A stretch of 64,000 nucleotides of DNA, taken from Natrialba asiatica DSM 12278 (lineage in GTDB: Archaea; Halobacteriota; Halobacteria; Halobacteriales; Natrialbaceae). The translations under genes and the position numbers were made by a program. Under the pieces are notes generated by a model. That model was not told the origin of the DNA and made no database searches. It saw nothing but the letters and a program-made list of their open reading frames with translations. The stretch spans positions 22,293 to 86,292 of the forward strand of contig NZ_AOIO01000007.1 in the NCBI RefSeq assembly GCF_000337555.1, given 5' to 3'. Below, piece by piece: positions 24,478-33,283 of the stretch; within the stretch, counting starts at the first letter, position 1, and every line of letters begins with the position of its first letter.

Positions 24478-25728
24478 ATGCACATCACTTCGGTGAGCGG
24501 GTACGCCCTCTCGTCGCCGATCGAACCGGTACAGGAACGACCGTTCTTCGGTGGAACGCGCCGCCTTCGCAAACGAGATGTCGTCCTCGTCGTCGTCGAA
24601 ACGAAAGCCGGGCATCAGGGAGTTGCGACGGCCGGGGCCAGTAGCTCCGCCATGCGCGAGTACTTCGAGGGCGACTCCCAGGGGACGTTTGCCGATGTCA
24701 TCGAGACCGACGTCGCCCCCGCACTCGAGGGCGAGTCGATCGACGACAGCCGTTCCGCCCGCGACCTGCTCGCGGCGACCAGCCTCCCGGCACACCTCCG
24801 TACCGAGGCGATCTCGGCGATCGATGTTGCTCTCTACGATATTCGCGGCAAGGAACTCGGTATGCCGGTCTACGACCTTCTGGCCGAGGAGTACGAGACG
24901 GATCCGACGACGGAGATCCCCCTGTACGCCAGCGCGGGGATGTACATGGAACCCGAGGGATACGCCGAACAGGCCGCCGCGATCGAATCGCTCGGCTTTT
25001 TCGGCTACAAGTACCGCCCCGGAATCAACCCCGACGGCGACCGCCGCACGATCGACCTGCTCGCCGACGCGCTCGACGAAACCGAGTTCATGCTCGACAC
25101 CCACACCTGGTGGAAACTCGAGAACGGGTACGGTCGGGCTACCGTTCGTGAACTCGTCGAACACGCGGCCGAGCAGGGGGCCTACTGGATCGAGGAGCCG
25201 GTCGAACCCGCCGATCACGACGGCTACGTCGAGCTAGCTGAAACCGGTGCGCCGTTGGCCGGCGGCGAGAGCGAGTCTTCCCCCGTCGCGCTCGCCGACC
25301 TCGGTCGGACCGGCGGCGTCGAGTTCTTGCAGGGAGACGTTCGCCACCACGAGGGCTTTACCGGCTGCCGAGATGCCATCGAGTTCTGTGCCGGCCGGGA
25401 GGTCGAGTTCGTTCCGCACAACTTCGGCACCTGGCTCGGGTTGCAGGCTAACGCCCATCTCGTGGCCGCGGCCCCGGAGGTTCGGCTGCTCGAGTATCCG
25501 GTTTTCGAGGACGATCCGGCGCTCGAAGAGACGGCAGTCGATCCGGGAATGTATCCGTTCGAGTTGGCGTTCGACATCATCGAGGGGCAGCCGATCATCG
25601 AGGACGGTTGTCTGTCCGTTTCGGATGCACCGGGGCTCGGCGTCGAGGTCGATCTCGACGTACTCGAGGAGTATCCGTTCGTCGAGGGTCCGTGGACGGA
25701 GTTCCACTACGAAGGCGAGACGGCGTAA
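24478..25728 (+). CDS. Enolase-superfamily dehydratase, probably acting on a sugar (di)acid
   Basis: A 416-residue mandelate racemase/enolase-superfamily protein. Active-site pieces are FGYKYRPG (lysine on the second barrel strand, K-x-R instead of the common K-x-K), MLDTHTWWK, YWIEEPVEP, GGESESS (metal ligands) and FVPHNFGTW (catalytic histidine). The K-x-R form suggests one-base (dehydratase) chemistry rather than racemisation. By context it is a candidate galactarate or glucarate-type dehydratase making the KdgD substrate. The ATG at 24478 sits 25-30 bases after a TATTTATA-like box, so a leaderless start; a GTG at 24463 is rejected. Two palindromes precede it. It is followed after 87 bases by a second superfamily member. 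Confidence 0.86.
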   Translation: MHITSVSGYALSSPIEPVQERPFFGGTRRLRKRDVVLVVVETKAGHQGVATAGASSSAMREYFEGDSQGTFADVIETDVAPALEGESIDDSRSARDLLAATSLPAHLRTEAISAIDVALYDIRGKELGMPVYDLLAEEYETDPTTEIPLYASAGMYMEPEGYAEQAAAIESLGFFGYKYRPGINPDGDRRTIDLLADALDETEFMLDTHTWWKLENGYGRATVRELVEHAAEQGAYWIEEPVEPADHDGYVELAETGAPLAGGESESSPVALADLGRTGGVEFLQGDVRHHEGFTGCRDAIEFCAGREVEFVPHNFGTWLGLQANAHLVAAAPEVRLLEYPVFEDDPALEETAVDPGMYPFELAFDIIEGQPIIEDGCLSVSDAPGLGVEVDLDVLEEYPFVEGPWTEFHYEGETA

Positions 25729-25815
25729 TCGCGACGATTCGGACCCCGGTTGCGTAAGGTCGGGGACGTTCCCGTCAACGCAAGCTATATTGTGTGGTAG
25801 TCTCTCGTACACGCC

Positions 25816-26949
25816 ATGGAGATTACGGATATTCGCGCGATTCCGCTCGCTCATTCGCTCCCCGAGGGCCGCGGACTCGGCGATGCGCGGGGATTCGGAA
25901 CCGATCGCGGAACGACGTTGGTGCGACTGGAGACCGACGACGGAACCGTCGGCTGGGGCGAGGCGTTCGCCCCCGGACCGATCGCGACGGCGACCGTCGA
26001 GGAACTGTTCGCCGACGACGTGCTCGGGATGGACCCGTTCGCCGTCGAGTCGCTCGCCGACCGCTCCTACACCGATCCCTACCACTTCGGCGGCGACGTG
26101 TTCGTCCAGAGCGCGGTCAGCGCGATCGACGTCGCCTGCTGGGACATCATCGGAAAATCCGTCGGCCGACCGATTCACCGCCTGCTCGGCGGGACGCAGT
26201 GCTCGGAGTTGACGCCGTACGCGTCGACGATGTACTTCACCGAGGCGGATCGTCCGATCGAAGATCCGATCCGCGTGGCCGTCGTGGAAGGATTTACCGC
26301 CGCGAAAATCAAGATCGGGTCCGGGATCGCGGACGATATCGAACGCGTCAGGACGGCGCGGGAGATCCTCGGCCCCGACACCGACCTGATGGTCGACATG
26401 AACGGCAACTACCGCCCCCATCAGGCGCTCGAATCCGCGCGGGCCATCGCGGAGTACGACGTGACCTGGATCGAGGAACCGGTGCCGCCGGAGAACCGGT
26501 CGGGCTACCGCGAGCTTCGGTCCAAAATCGATACTCCCATCGCGGCCGGCGAAGCCCACTACGGGCGGTTCGAGTTCAAGGAACTGATCGACGACCGAAC
26601 GGTCGACATCGTCCAGCCGAATCTCGGTCGCTGCGGCGGGCTCTCCGAGGCGCGGTTGATCGCCGGCATGGCGTCGACCGAGAACGTCGCCGTCAGACCC
26701 CACATCTGGAACAGCGCCGTCGGCATGGCCGCCGCAATCCAGTTCGCCGCCAGCATCTCGTCGTACCCCAACACGCGCCACGTTCCCGAACCGATGCTGA
26801 TCGAGTTCGACCGCAGCGAGAACCCGCTGCGAAGCGACTTGCTCGAGACGCCGTTCGATCCGGCCGGTGGGACGATCACCGTTCCGCAGTCGCCAGGACT
26901 CGGGATCGATATCGACGAGGCGGCGCTCGAGCGGTATCGCGCCGACTGA
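25816..26949 (+). CDS. Enolase-superfamily enzyme, possible galactarolactone cycloisomerase or dehydratase
   Basis: A 377-residue mandelate racemase-family protein, of a different subgroup from the preceding gene. It has TAAKIKIGSG (K-x-K), LMVDMNGNY (metal ligand), WIEEPVPPE, AGEAHYGRFEF and RPHIWNSAVG (His). Proteins with this layout include the galactarolactone cycloisomerases that convert the uronate dehydrogenase product directly to 5-keto-4-deoxyglucarate lactone forms. That would fit the nearby uronate dehydrogenase, but a dehydratase role is equally possible. It has its own TATA-like GCTATATTG about 27 bases upstream and a half-site GTTCCC just before that. Confidence 0.84.
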   Translation: MEITDIRAIPLAHSLPEGRGLGDARGFGTDRGTTLVRLETDDGTVGWGEAFAPGPIATATVEELFADDVLGMDPFAVESLADRSYTDPYHFGGDVFVQSAVSAIDVACWDIIGKSVGRPIHRLLGGTQCSELTPYASTMYFTEADRPIEDPIRVAVVEGFTAAKIKIGSGIADDIERVRTAREILGPDTDLMVDMNGNYRPHQALESARAIAEYDVTWIEEPVPPENRSGYRELRSKIDTPIAAGEAHYGRFEFKELIDDRTVDIVQPNLGRCGGLSEARLIAGMASTENVAVRPHIWNSAVGMAAAIQFAASISSYPNTRHVPEPMLIEFDRSENPLRSDLLETPFDPAGGTITVPQSPGLGIDIDEAALERYRAD

Positions 26950-27139
26950 GACGGACTGCTGTCAGTCAGTTCCGTCGCACCCGCGACAGTTTGCGAGTGC
27001 GCCGAGAATCGGTACAGCAATCCGCCTGACCGGTCTCCGGGTCGAGTGCTGTGTCCTGCAGATTCGAGACTGAAACCGGCCGCCAGTCCGGTCTCGTCCC
27101 GGAGGTACTTTTATCAGACTGCCCACCCAGATGACGTGT

Positions 27140-27604
27140 ATGCAACGTGCACTTGTCGTTATCGACGACACTGACGCGCACCGACGACTACTCACCGAAG
27201 CCGGCCAGTTCGCTCGCAATGGCGCCGCTGAACTCGTCGTCTTCGCGTGGACGACTCCCGAGGCGGCCGAAGATGGCAACGACGCGATCGAGTGGGTCGA
27301 GGAGATGGAGGGGACCACGTTCGAGGATACCGACGCGACGGCCATGACGCGGCAGTTCGCCCGCGAGTTCAGCGATGACGCGCTGTCGGGGGTCGACGCC
27401 GACGTCGATGTCGAGACCGAGGTCGTCATCACGCCGGACGACGAGCGCGACGATGCGATCCTCTCGGCGGCCGACCGCCAGGGGTGCGATCACGTCTTCC
27501 TCGTGGGGCAAAAGCGCTCGCCGACGGGTAAGGCGATTTTTGGGAACATCGCTCAGCGCGTGCTGTTGAACTTCGACGGGCCGGTAACCGTCATGATGGA
27601 GTGA
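27140..27604 (+). CDS. UspA-type universal stress protein
   Basis: A 154-residue single-domain universal stress protein fold. The start MQRALVVIDDTDAH and the C-terminal nucleotide-loop segment (GQKRSPTGKAIFGNIAQRVLL) match the family; the G-2x-G-9x-G(S/T) loop is present in modified form. The ATG at 27140 is preferred to one nine bases earlier because a TATA-like ACTTTTAT is centred 29 bases upstream. It stands between enzymes of the galacturonate pathway; any role in that pathway is unknown. Confidence 0.85.
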   Translation: MQRALVVIDDTDAHRRLLTEAGQFARNGAAELVVFAWTTPEAAEDGNDAIEWVEEMEGTTFEDTDATAMTRQFAREFSDDALSGVDADVDVETEVVITPDDERDDAILSAADRQGCDHVFLVGQKRSPTGKAIFGNIAQRVLLNFDGPVTVMME

Positions 27605-27687
27605 GGTTCGGCTGGATCGGTACCGTGATGGAGTGAACGGTTGGCCGGACCGGTATTTTGATGGTGGCTCCGCGTGGGACTAGAGGC

Positions 27688-28548
27688 ATGGACGTACTAG
27701 TGACCGGTTCGTACGGCCGCTGTGGAACCGCGATCATCGATCACCTGCACGACGACGATCGGTACGAGTTCACCTACTACAACCGATCCGGACGGGACGA
27801 AGACGATCCCTACGGCGGCTACGAAACCGTTATCGGCGACATTGCGGACTACGAGACGCTTCGGGAGGCCTGTACCGGTCAGGACGCGATCGTTCACCTC
27901 GCCGCCTACCCCTACACCGACGGCGACTGGAGCGACATCTTCGAACCGAACGTCATCGGGATGTACAACGTGCTCGAGGCCGCTCGCGAGGCCGAAGTCG
28001 ACTCGGTCATTTTCGGCTCGACCAACCACGTGATGGGACAGTACGAACAGGAGTTCGCCCCCGACATCTACGACCGCCAGCACGAACTCGTGCTCGACCA
28101 CACGGACCCCGTGCGTCCGGATTCCTACTACGGAGCCTCCAAGAGTTTCGGCGAGGATCTGGGACGGTACTACGTCGAGGACTGTGCGTATCCGAACCGA
28201 TTCTACGCGCTTCGGATCTGCAGCGTCCGGATGCCGGAGTACGACCATCCCTACGGCGACGCCGAGGCGGGCGTCGAAAACGGCGAGTGGGAGCGCGGCA
28301 GCTCCGAGTACGAACGGGAGGTCGCGCGGATGAAAGCGACCTGGCAGTCACGCCGGGACTTCGCCCACCAGATCGAGTGCTGCCTGGCGGACGACCGCGT
28401 CGAGTTCGATATTTTCAGCGGCGTGAGCGACAACCGGCGGCGGTGGTTCGATCTCGAACACGCGCGCTCGGTTCTCGGCTACGATCCGCAGGACGACGGC
28501 GAGGAGTGGACCGCACCGCCGGAGTCCGTCGAGCAGCTGTCTCAGTAG
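27688..28548 (+). CDS. Uronate dehydrogenase (NAD-dependent)
   Basis: A 286-residue extended SDR. Features that fit uronate dehydrogenases are the Rossmann motif TGSYGRCG (6-13), LAAYP near 71, GSTNHVMG (110-117), the catalytic RPDSYYGASK (Y148, K152) and RICSVRMPEYD. The reaction is oxidation of galacturonate or glucuronate at C1 to the aldaro-lactone, the first step of the oxidative uronate pathway. Context supports it strongly: a lactonase, KdgD-like enzymes and 2-oxoglutarate semialdehyde dehydrogenase are all nearby. A TATA-like GTATTTTGA lies about 30 bases upstream. Its 3' end overlaps the convergent aldehyde dehydrogenase gene by seven bases. Confidence 0.87.
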   Translation: MDVLVTGSYGRCGTAIIDHLHDDDRYEFTYYNRSGRDEDDPYGGYETVIGDIADYETLREACTGQDAIVHLAAYPYTDGDWSDIFEPNVIGMYNVLEAAREAEVDSVIFGSTNHVMGQYEQEFAPDIYDRQHELVLDHTDPVRPDSYYGASKSFGEDLGRYYVEDCAYPNRFYALRICSVRMPEYDHPYGDAEAGVENGEWERGSSEYEREVARMKATWQSRRDFAHQIECCLADDRVEFDIFSGVSDNRRRWFDLEHARSVLGYDPQDDGEEWTAPPESVEQLSQ

Positions 28549-29993
28549 TTCATGTAAACCGTCTTCGTCGACGTGAAGAAGTCGAGGCCGGCGTCGCCCT
28601 GCTCGCGGTAGGTGTCCGTCGACGACTGTTTGTAGCCGCCGAAGGGAACGTGCAGTTCGAGGCCGGTCGTCTTCTCGTTGACCTTCGCGACGCCCGACTC
28701 GATCTCCTCGGTGAACCGGTGGGCCTCCGAAAGATCTTGCGTGACGATACTCGCCGAGAGGCCGTACTCCACGTCGTTTGCCACGTCGACGCCCGCCTCG
28801 AAACTGTCGACCTTCAGCACTGCGAGTACCGGTCCAAACACCTCTTCCTGGGCGATCCGCATGTCGCTCGTGACACCCGATACGACGGCCGGTTCGACGT
28901 AGTGGCCGTCCTCGTAGGCCCTCCCTTCGGGCTGGCGGCCGCCGGTCTCGAGGTTCGCGCCGTCTTCGGTCGCGATATCGACGTACTCGAGCGTCGACTC
29001 GAGTTCACTCTGCGTTACGTGGGGGCCCATATCGGGGTTCTCGAGGCCGGGACCGATTTCGATCGACGCGGCGTAGTCGACGATGCCCGCGACGAACTCG
29101 TCGTAGACGTCCTCGTGGACGATCGCTCGAGAGCAGGCGGTGCAGGCCTGTCCGGTGACGCCGAACGCGCCGGCCCCGACGATGTCGACCGCCTCGGCCA
29201 CGTCGGCGCTCGGCATGACGACGGTGGGGTTCTTGCCGCCCATCTCGCACTGCACGCGGGTCAGATCGTCGGCGGCGGCCTGCGCGACGCCCGTTCCGAC
29301 CGCCGTGCTGCCGGTGAACGAGACGCCGTCGATGTCCTCGTGTGACGCGAGCGTCCCCCCGACCTCGCTGCCCGAGCCGGTGACGTAGTTGGCGACGCCG
29401 TCGGGAAGTCCGGCGTCGTCGAGCGCCCCGAGGAGCTTCCGGGCGACCGTCGGCGCTGCGGAAGCCGGCTTTAGCACCGCCGTGTTCCCGGCTGCGAGCG
29501 CCGGCGCGAGTTTCCAGGCCGGAATCGCGATGGGGTAGTTCCAGGGGGTGATCAGCGCGACGGTTCCGAGCGGCTCGCGTTTGGTGTACAGTTCCGTATC
29601 CGTGCCGCTCGGCGATTTGACGGTGCCGCCGAGATCGCGGGCCTTCTCGGCGTAGTAGCAGAAGATATCGATCGCGCGCTGGACCTCGCCGCCGGCTTCG
29701 TCGAGCGTCTTGCCCTCCTCGCGCGCGAGCGTCTCGGTCAGTTCGTCCCGCTGCTCTTCGAGAATCCGGGCCGTCTCCGCGAGCACGTTGCCCCGTTCCG
29801 GCCCCGGCGTCGTCGCCCATTCCGTCTGTGCACCGACCGCAGCTTCGACCGCCGCGTCGGTATCTGCACTCGTCGAAGCCTGGAACTCCCCGACGATATC
29901 GCCCGTGTCGGCGGGATTCCGAACCTCGAACGTCTCGCCCGCACGCGATTCGATCCACTCGCCGTCGACGTAATTACGGTATGCTGTCGGCAT
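28542..29993 (-). CDS. 2-Oxoglutarate semialdehyde dehydrogenase (aldehyde dehydrogenase family)
   Basis: A 483-residue NAD(P)-dependent aldehyde dehydrogenase. Catalytic residues are visible: N152 (TPWNYP), E250 (CEMGGKNP) and C284 (GQACTA). The NAD-fold motif FTGSTAVG is at about 227. Length and motifs fit the XacF/KGSADH group, which oxidises 2-oxoglutarate semialdehyde to 2-oxoglutarate as the last step of oxidative pentose and uronate pathways, including the pentose pathway known in Haloferax. The ATG at 29993 begins the family alignment (NYVDGEW); the longer open frame is not family-like. The exact aldehyde is inferred from the neighbours. Confidence 0.88.
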   Translation of the reverse strand: MPTAYRNYVDGEWIESRAGETFEVRNPADTGDIVGEFQASTSADTDAAVEAAVGAQTEWATTPGPERGNVLAETARILEEQRDELTETLAREEGKTLDEAGGEVQRAIDIFCYYAEKARDLGGTVKSPSGTDTELYTKREPLGTVALITPWNYPIAIPAWKLAPALAAGNTAVLKPASAAPTVARKLLGALDDAGLPDGVANYVTGSGSEVGGTLASHEDIDGVSFTGSTAVGTGVAQAAADDLTRVQCEMGGKNPTVVMPSADVAEAVDIVGAGAFGVTGQACTACSRAIVHEDVYDEFVAGIVDYAASIEIGPGLENPDMGPHVTQSELESTLEYVDIATEDGANLETGGRQPEGRAYEDGHYVEPAVVSGVTSDMRIAQEEVFGPVLAVLKVDSFEAGVDVANDVEYGLSASIVTQDLSEAHRFTEEIESGVAKVNEKTTGLELHVPFGGYKQSSTDTYREQGDAGLDFFTSTKTVYMNY

Positions 29994-30191
29994 TCGGACT
30001 AGTGATTTCGCGTTTCCCGATACGAACGTTGGTCTTCCGGCAAAACTCTCCTCTCGCGCGACGATCCGCTGTGGCTGTGTTCTCTCTTTTTCTCTCGGCC
30101 GTCTTCGCGATGCTGACGGTGACGCGGTATCGCCGTTGGGTCGGCGACGAACCCGAATTACTTTATACGAGTATGCGTACCATTCGTGGTA

Positions 30192-30428
30192 ATGGAGGTC
30201 ACACAACAGACGGACGACTCGGAGTCGGTCGCACATCCCCGCGGAGTGCGGCGCGGATCGCTTCGGAACTCAATCCTGTTGAAACTCGCACTGCTAGGCG
30301 GACTGTTGATCGCACTCGGCGCGCTCATAAACGAAGGCGTCTGGGCCGCCGTTATCACCGTCTGGGGCGCTGGACTGGCACTTGTCGGCCTCGGCTTCTA
30401 CGGATTCATCTGGTGGCGACGCCGGTAA
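30192..30428 (+). CDS. Small membrane protein, unknown function
   Basis: A 78-residue protein with a charged N-terminus (about 25 residues) and two membrane helices (about 28-46 and 50-72), ending in WWRRR. A TATA box (CTTTATAC) is centred about 29 bases before the ATG at 30192, so it is likely transcribed. No family recognised. It is divergent from the aldehyde dehydrogenase gene and convergent with the DUF296 gene. Confidence 0.65.
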   Translation: MEVTQQTDDSESVAHPRGVRRGSLRNSILLKLALLGGLLIALGALINEGVWAAVITVWGAGLALVGLGFYGFIWWRRR

Positions 30429-30467
30429 TCGGTCCGCCCGAGTTCAGAACGCGTCGGCGGTCGTTTC

Positions 30468-30902
30468 TTAGCGACGCTCGAGCTGTGAGATCTGCCGGTC
30501 GTTCGGCCGCCGCTCCAATTCGAGACCCGGTAGTTTTCTGATCGTTATCTCGCCGAGAACGTTGATCTCACAGCCTTGTTCCAGGTGCCCGCCGACGGTT
30601 CGGTCGCCGTCGAACGCGGTCACGTGGAGGTGGGGCTCGCCGTTCGCGATGACGCCGTTGATATCGGTGACTTCCCAGGCACCCGTCAACTCCCGAGAGG
30701 CGTTCCGATCGGCCTGCTCGTCGGGGAGGTCGGTCCGATCCACGTAATGGATGTGCAGGGTGCTGAAGGTGCCGATCCCGGTGACGACCGCACCGGTGTC
30801 AACCTCGTGTGCTGTACAGGCGCGCTCGATCGATTCGAGCGCCATATCGCCGCGATCGAGGCGAACGATGACGTGCCCGTCGTCGGATTCGAACGAGTTC
30901 AT
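30468..30902 (-). CDS. PPC/DUF296-domain protein
   Basis: A 144-residue single-domain protein of the PPC (plants and prokaryotes conserved) or DUF296 family. Seen: MNSFESDDGHVIVRLDRGD with the early VRLDRGD segment, VVTGIGTFS, and GEPHLHVTAF (the histidine pair conserved in the family, a likely metal site). In plants the domain mediates self-association of DNA-binding proteins; in prokaryotes its role is not established. It is upstream of the lactonase stop on the same strand as the lactonase and oxidoreductase genes. Confidence 0.82.
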   Translation of the reverse strand: MNSFESDDGHVIVRLDRGDMALESIERACTAHEVDTGAVVTGIGTFSTLHIHYVDRTDLPDEQADRNASRELTGAWEVTDINGVIANGEPHLHVTAFDGDRTVGGHLEQGCEINVLGEITIRKLPGLELERRPNDRQISQLERR

Positions 30903-30997
30903 CGTCTCACCGTGGACCGGCCGGGAGAATAAAGCTTGACGCCGCGGCAGCCGACGATCCGTCGGGACGGCGATCCGCGTTCGACGCCGGGTGCTCT

Positions 30998-32059
30998 CTA
31001 CCGCGGATCGAGAACCGTCACGCAGACCGGCTTCGGCACCGCGAGTTCAGCGCGCGCGTCGAGGCGTCCGTCGCCGTCGATCGCGAACGCGACGAGCGAG
31101 TCGCCGTGCTGATTGGCCGCAAGCAGGAACTCGCCACCGGGCGAGAGCGCGATGTCTCGGGGCGTTTCTCCACGCGTCGACTGGTGACCGATGCGTTCGA
31201 GACTCCCGCTCGCCCGGTCGACCGCGAAGACGGCGATGCTGTCGTGGCCCCGGTTCGAGACGTACACCCACCGGCCCGACGGGTGGACGCCAACGGCTGC
31301 GGGTGCGTTGTCTCCACCGAACTCCGAGGGGAGGGTGCTCGTCCGACCGACCGCCGTGAGCGCACCGGACTCGCGGTCGCGACTGAACTCGCTCACCGTC
31401 GACTCGAGTTCGCCGACGACGTAACAGACGGAGGCGGTCGGATGAAATGCGATCTGACGCGGTCCCGCCCCCGCACGGGCCGTTGCGGGCTCCGTTTCGG
31501 CCGCTTTCAGTTCGCCGGCGTCGGCGTCCGGGCGGTAGATCGCAATGCGATCCGTTCCGAGGTCGGGTGCGTAGCAGAACCGATTCCGCGGACCCGGTTC
31601 GATCGCGTGGGGATGCGGGGCTGACTGCCGGTCCTGATCCGGACCGGTCCCCTCGTGGCGGACGACATCGCTGGCCTCGCCCACCCGCCCGTCGGATTCG
31701 ATCGGAAACGCGGCGACGGTTCCGCCCCGGTAATTCGCCACGAACGCGTAGCGTCCGGTCGCATCGACGCTGACGTAACAGGGGGCGGCCCCCTCGCTCG
31801 AGCGCTCGTTGAGCCGCGACAGATCGCCGCAACCGTCGTTCAGTCGGTAGGCGACCAGTCGTCCGCCCGCCGCTCGCTCGACCGTGTAGAGACTCTTCCC
31901 GTCGGGGTGGACCGAAAGAAACGCCGGATTCGCCGCGGGAACTCGTGTGCGCTCCGTTACCGTTCCGTCGGCCGCCAACTCGATATCGACGATGCCGTCG
32001 CCGTTGCTCCCGGCCGAACAGACGAGTACGCGGATCGTCTCTCGTGTCCGTACGCTCAT
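30998..32059 (-). CDS. Seven-bladed beta-propeller lactonase (Pgl/YbhE family)
   Basis: A 353-residue lactonase-family protein related to 6-phosphogluconolactonase YbhE. Repeated propeller strands end in motifs such as FLSVHPDGKSLYTVE, YVSVDATGRYAFVANYRGG, AIEPGPRNRFCYAPDLGTDRI, GVHPSGRWVYVSNRG and LSPGGEFLLAANQHG. It has no signal peptide. In this locus the fitting substrate is the galactarolactone made by uronate dehydrogenase. The ATG at 32059 begins 12 bases after the Gfo/Idh/MocA gene stop, so the two form an operon; a GTG one codon earlier is possible. Confidence 0.87.
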   Translation of the reverse strand: MSVRTRETIRVLVCSAGSNGDGIVDIELAADGTVTERTRVPAANPAFLSVHPDGKSLYTVERAAGGRLVAYRLNDGCGDLSRLNERSSEGAAPCYVSVDATGRYAFVANYRGGTVAAFPIESDGRVGEASDVVRHEGTGPDQDRQSAPHPHAIEPGPRNRFCYAPDLGTDRIAIYRPDADAGELKAAETEPATARAGAGPRQIAFHPTASVCYVVGELESTVSEFSRDRESGALTAVGRTSTLPSEFGGDNAPAAVGVHPSGRWVYVSNRGHDSIAVFAVDRASGSLERIGHQSTRGETPRDIALSPGGEFLLAANQHGDSLVAFAIDGDGRLDARAELAVPKPVCVTVLDPR

Positions 32060-32071
32060 CACAACGCGGCG

Positions 32072-33124
32072 TTAGCCCAGTAGCGCGTCGTCTCCGAACG
32101 CGTACCGATCGGCGAGTTCGATGCGGTCGCCGGTGCGACCGGACTCGTACGCCGCCATCGTCACGACCAACGTTCGAAACGCGTCTCGAACCGAAATCGG
32201 CGGTTCCGTTCCCTCGAGCACCGATTCGGTGAACGCTTCGGCCTTGGTCCGTCGGCCGTGATAGTCGAGATACGGATCGTGCTTCGTTCCCTCCGCGTCG
32301 ATCGTGTAGCCGGTGCGTTCGTCCCACTCGCGGCCCTCGAGATACACCGCGCCGTCGTCGTCCCAGATGTGGATGTGTTCCCGGGTACACGCGACGATCC
32401 CCGTGTCCGAGACGGTGGCGAGCGCGCCGTTTGCGAACTCGATGGTGATCGACGATTGCGTGTCGAAGTACTGGTCGTCGTCGTGGAACTCTACGGTGGC
32501 GTCGACGCTGGTCGGCGTGAGGCCGGTTACCCAGAGAATAGCGTCGAGAACGTGTGAGCCAACGTTCAGGAGGTGACCGCCGCCGCTCAGTTCGGGGTCC
32601 ATTCGCCAGTCGTCCATGGTCTCGTAGTACGAGCGCCAGTCGTGGGTGATCTCGGCCGTGATCGATGTCGGGTCGTTGTTGCCCGTCGCCCACCGTTCGC
32701 GGGCCATGATGAACGCGGGGTTCAGGTGACGCTGGTAGCCGAGCATCACCACTCGATCGGTCTCCTGCTCGCGTTGATAGAGTTCAGCCGCGTCGTCGAC
32801 GGCCGTCGCCAGCGGCTTTTCACAGAGGACGTGCAGGTCGCGGTCGAGCGCGGCCAGGATCTGTTCGTAGTGCAGGCCGTTCGGGGTGGCGATTGCCGCC
32901 GCATCGAGGGTGGCCTCGTCGAGCATCGTTTCGTAGTCCGCGTATTGGGCCGACTGCGGAACGTCTAATTCGCGGCCCGCATCGGCGAGGTTCGGTTCGT
33001 TGATGTCGGCCAAGGCGACCAATTCGGCGTTCGGGACGGTTTCGAACTGCCGGCCGAGTCGGACGCCGAGGCTGCCGAGTCCGACGAGTCCGACGCGAAG
33101 CGGCGATTCGGATGGGTCAACCAT
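32072..33124 (-). CDS. Gfo/Idh/MocA-family oxidoreductase
   Basis: A 350-residue NAD(P)-dependent sugar oxidoreductase. The N-terminal Rossmann motif GLVGLGSLG, the CEKPLATAVDDA segment (catalytic lysine region), and the C-terminal alpha/beta domain with GGHLLNVGSHVLDAI (histidine of the active site) are present. The family oxidises or reduces sugars and inositols; substrate not readable. I prefer the ATG at 33124 because a TATA-like ATTATAC is about 33 bases upstream; an in-frame ATG at 33139 is only 18 bases from it. First gene of an operon with the lactonase. Confidence 0.87.
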   Translation of the reverse strand: MVDPSESPLRVGLVGLGSLGVRLGRQFETVPNAELVALADINEPNLADAGRELDVPQSAQYADYETMLDEATLDAAAIATPNGLHYEQILAALDRDLHVLCEKPLATAVDDAAELYQREQETDRVVMLGYQRHLNPAFIMARERWATGNNDPTSITAEITHDWRSYYETMDDWRMDPELSGGGHLLNVGSHVLDAILWVTGLTPTSVDATVEFHDDDQYFDTQSSITIEFANGALATVSDTGIVACTREHIHIWDDDGAVYLEGREWDERTGYTIDAEGTKHDPYLDYHGRRTKAEAFTESVLEGTEPPISVRDAFRTLVVTMAAYESGRTGDRIELADRYAFGDDALLG

Positions 33125-33283
33125 GTCGTAATCACGCATACAGGTAAATAGCGTATAATTGTTTTGTTCGGTGGGTGTTTGCCGTCTCTTGTGGCGCGGT
33201 CTTGCCCTGCAGTCCTGCAGCCGGTTCGTCGTGGTCGGTGATCGCGGTGACCGGTGATGCCGGACTAGGGGAGCGCTCAGCGG

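Noticed and set aside
25234-26781. 515-codon minus-strand frame across the two enolase-superfamily genes
   Set aside because: It spans two unrelated genes and their spacer, which is typical of an antisense shadow.
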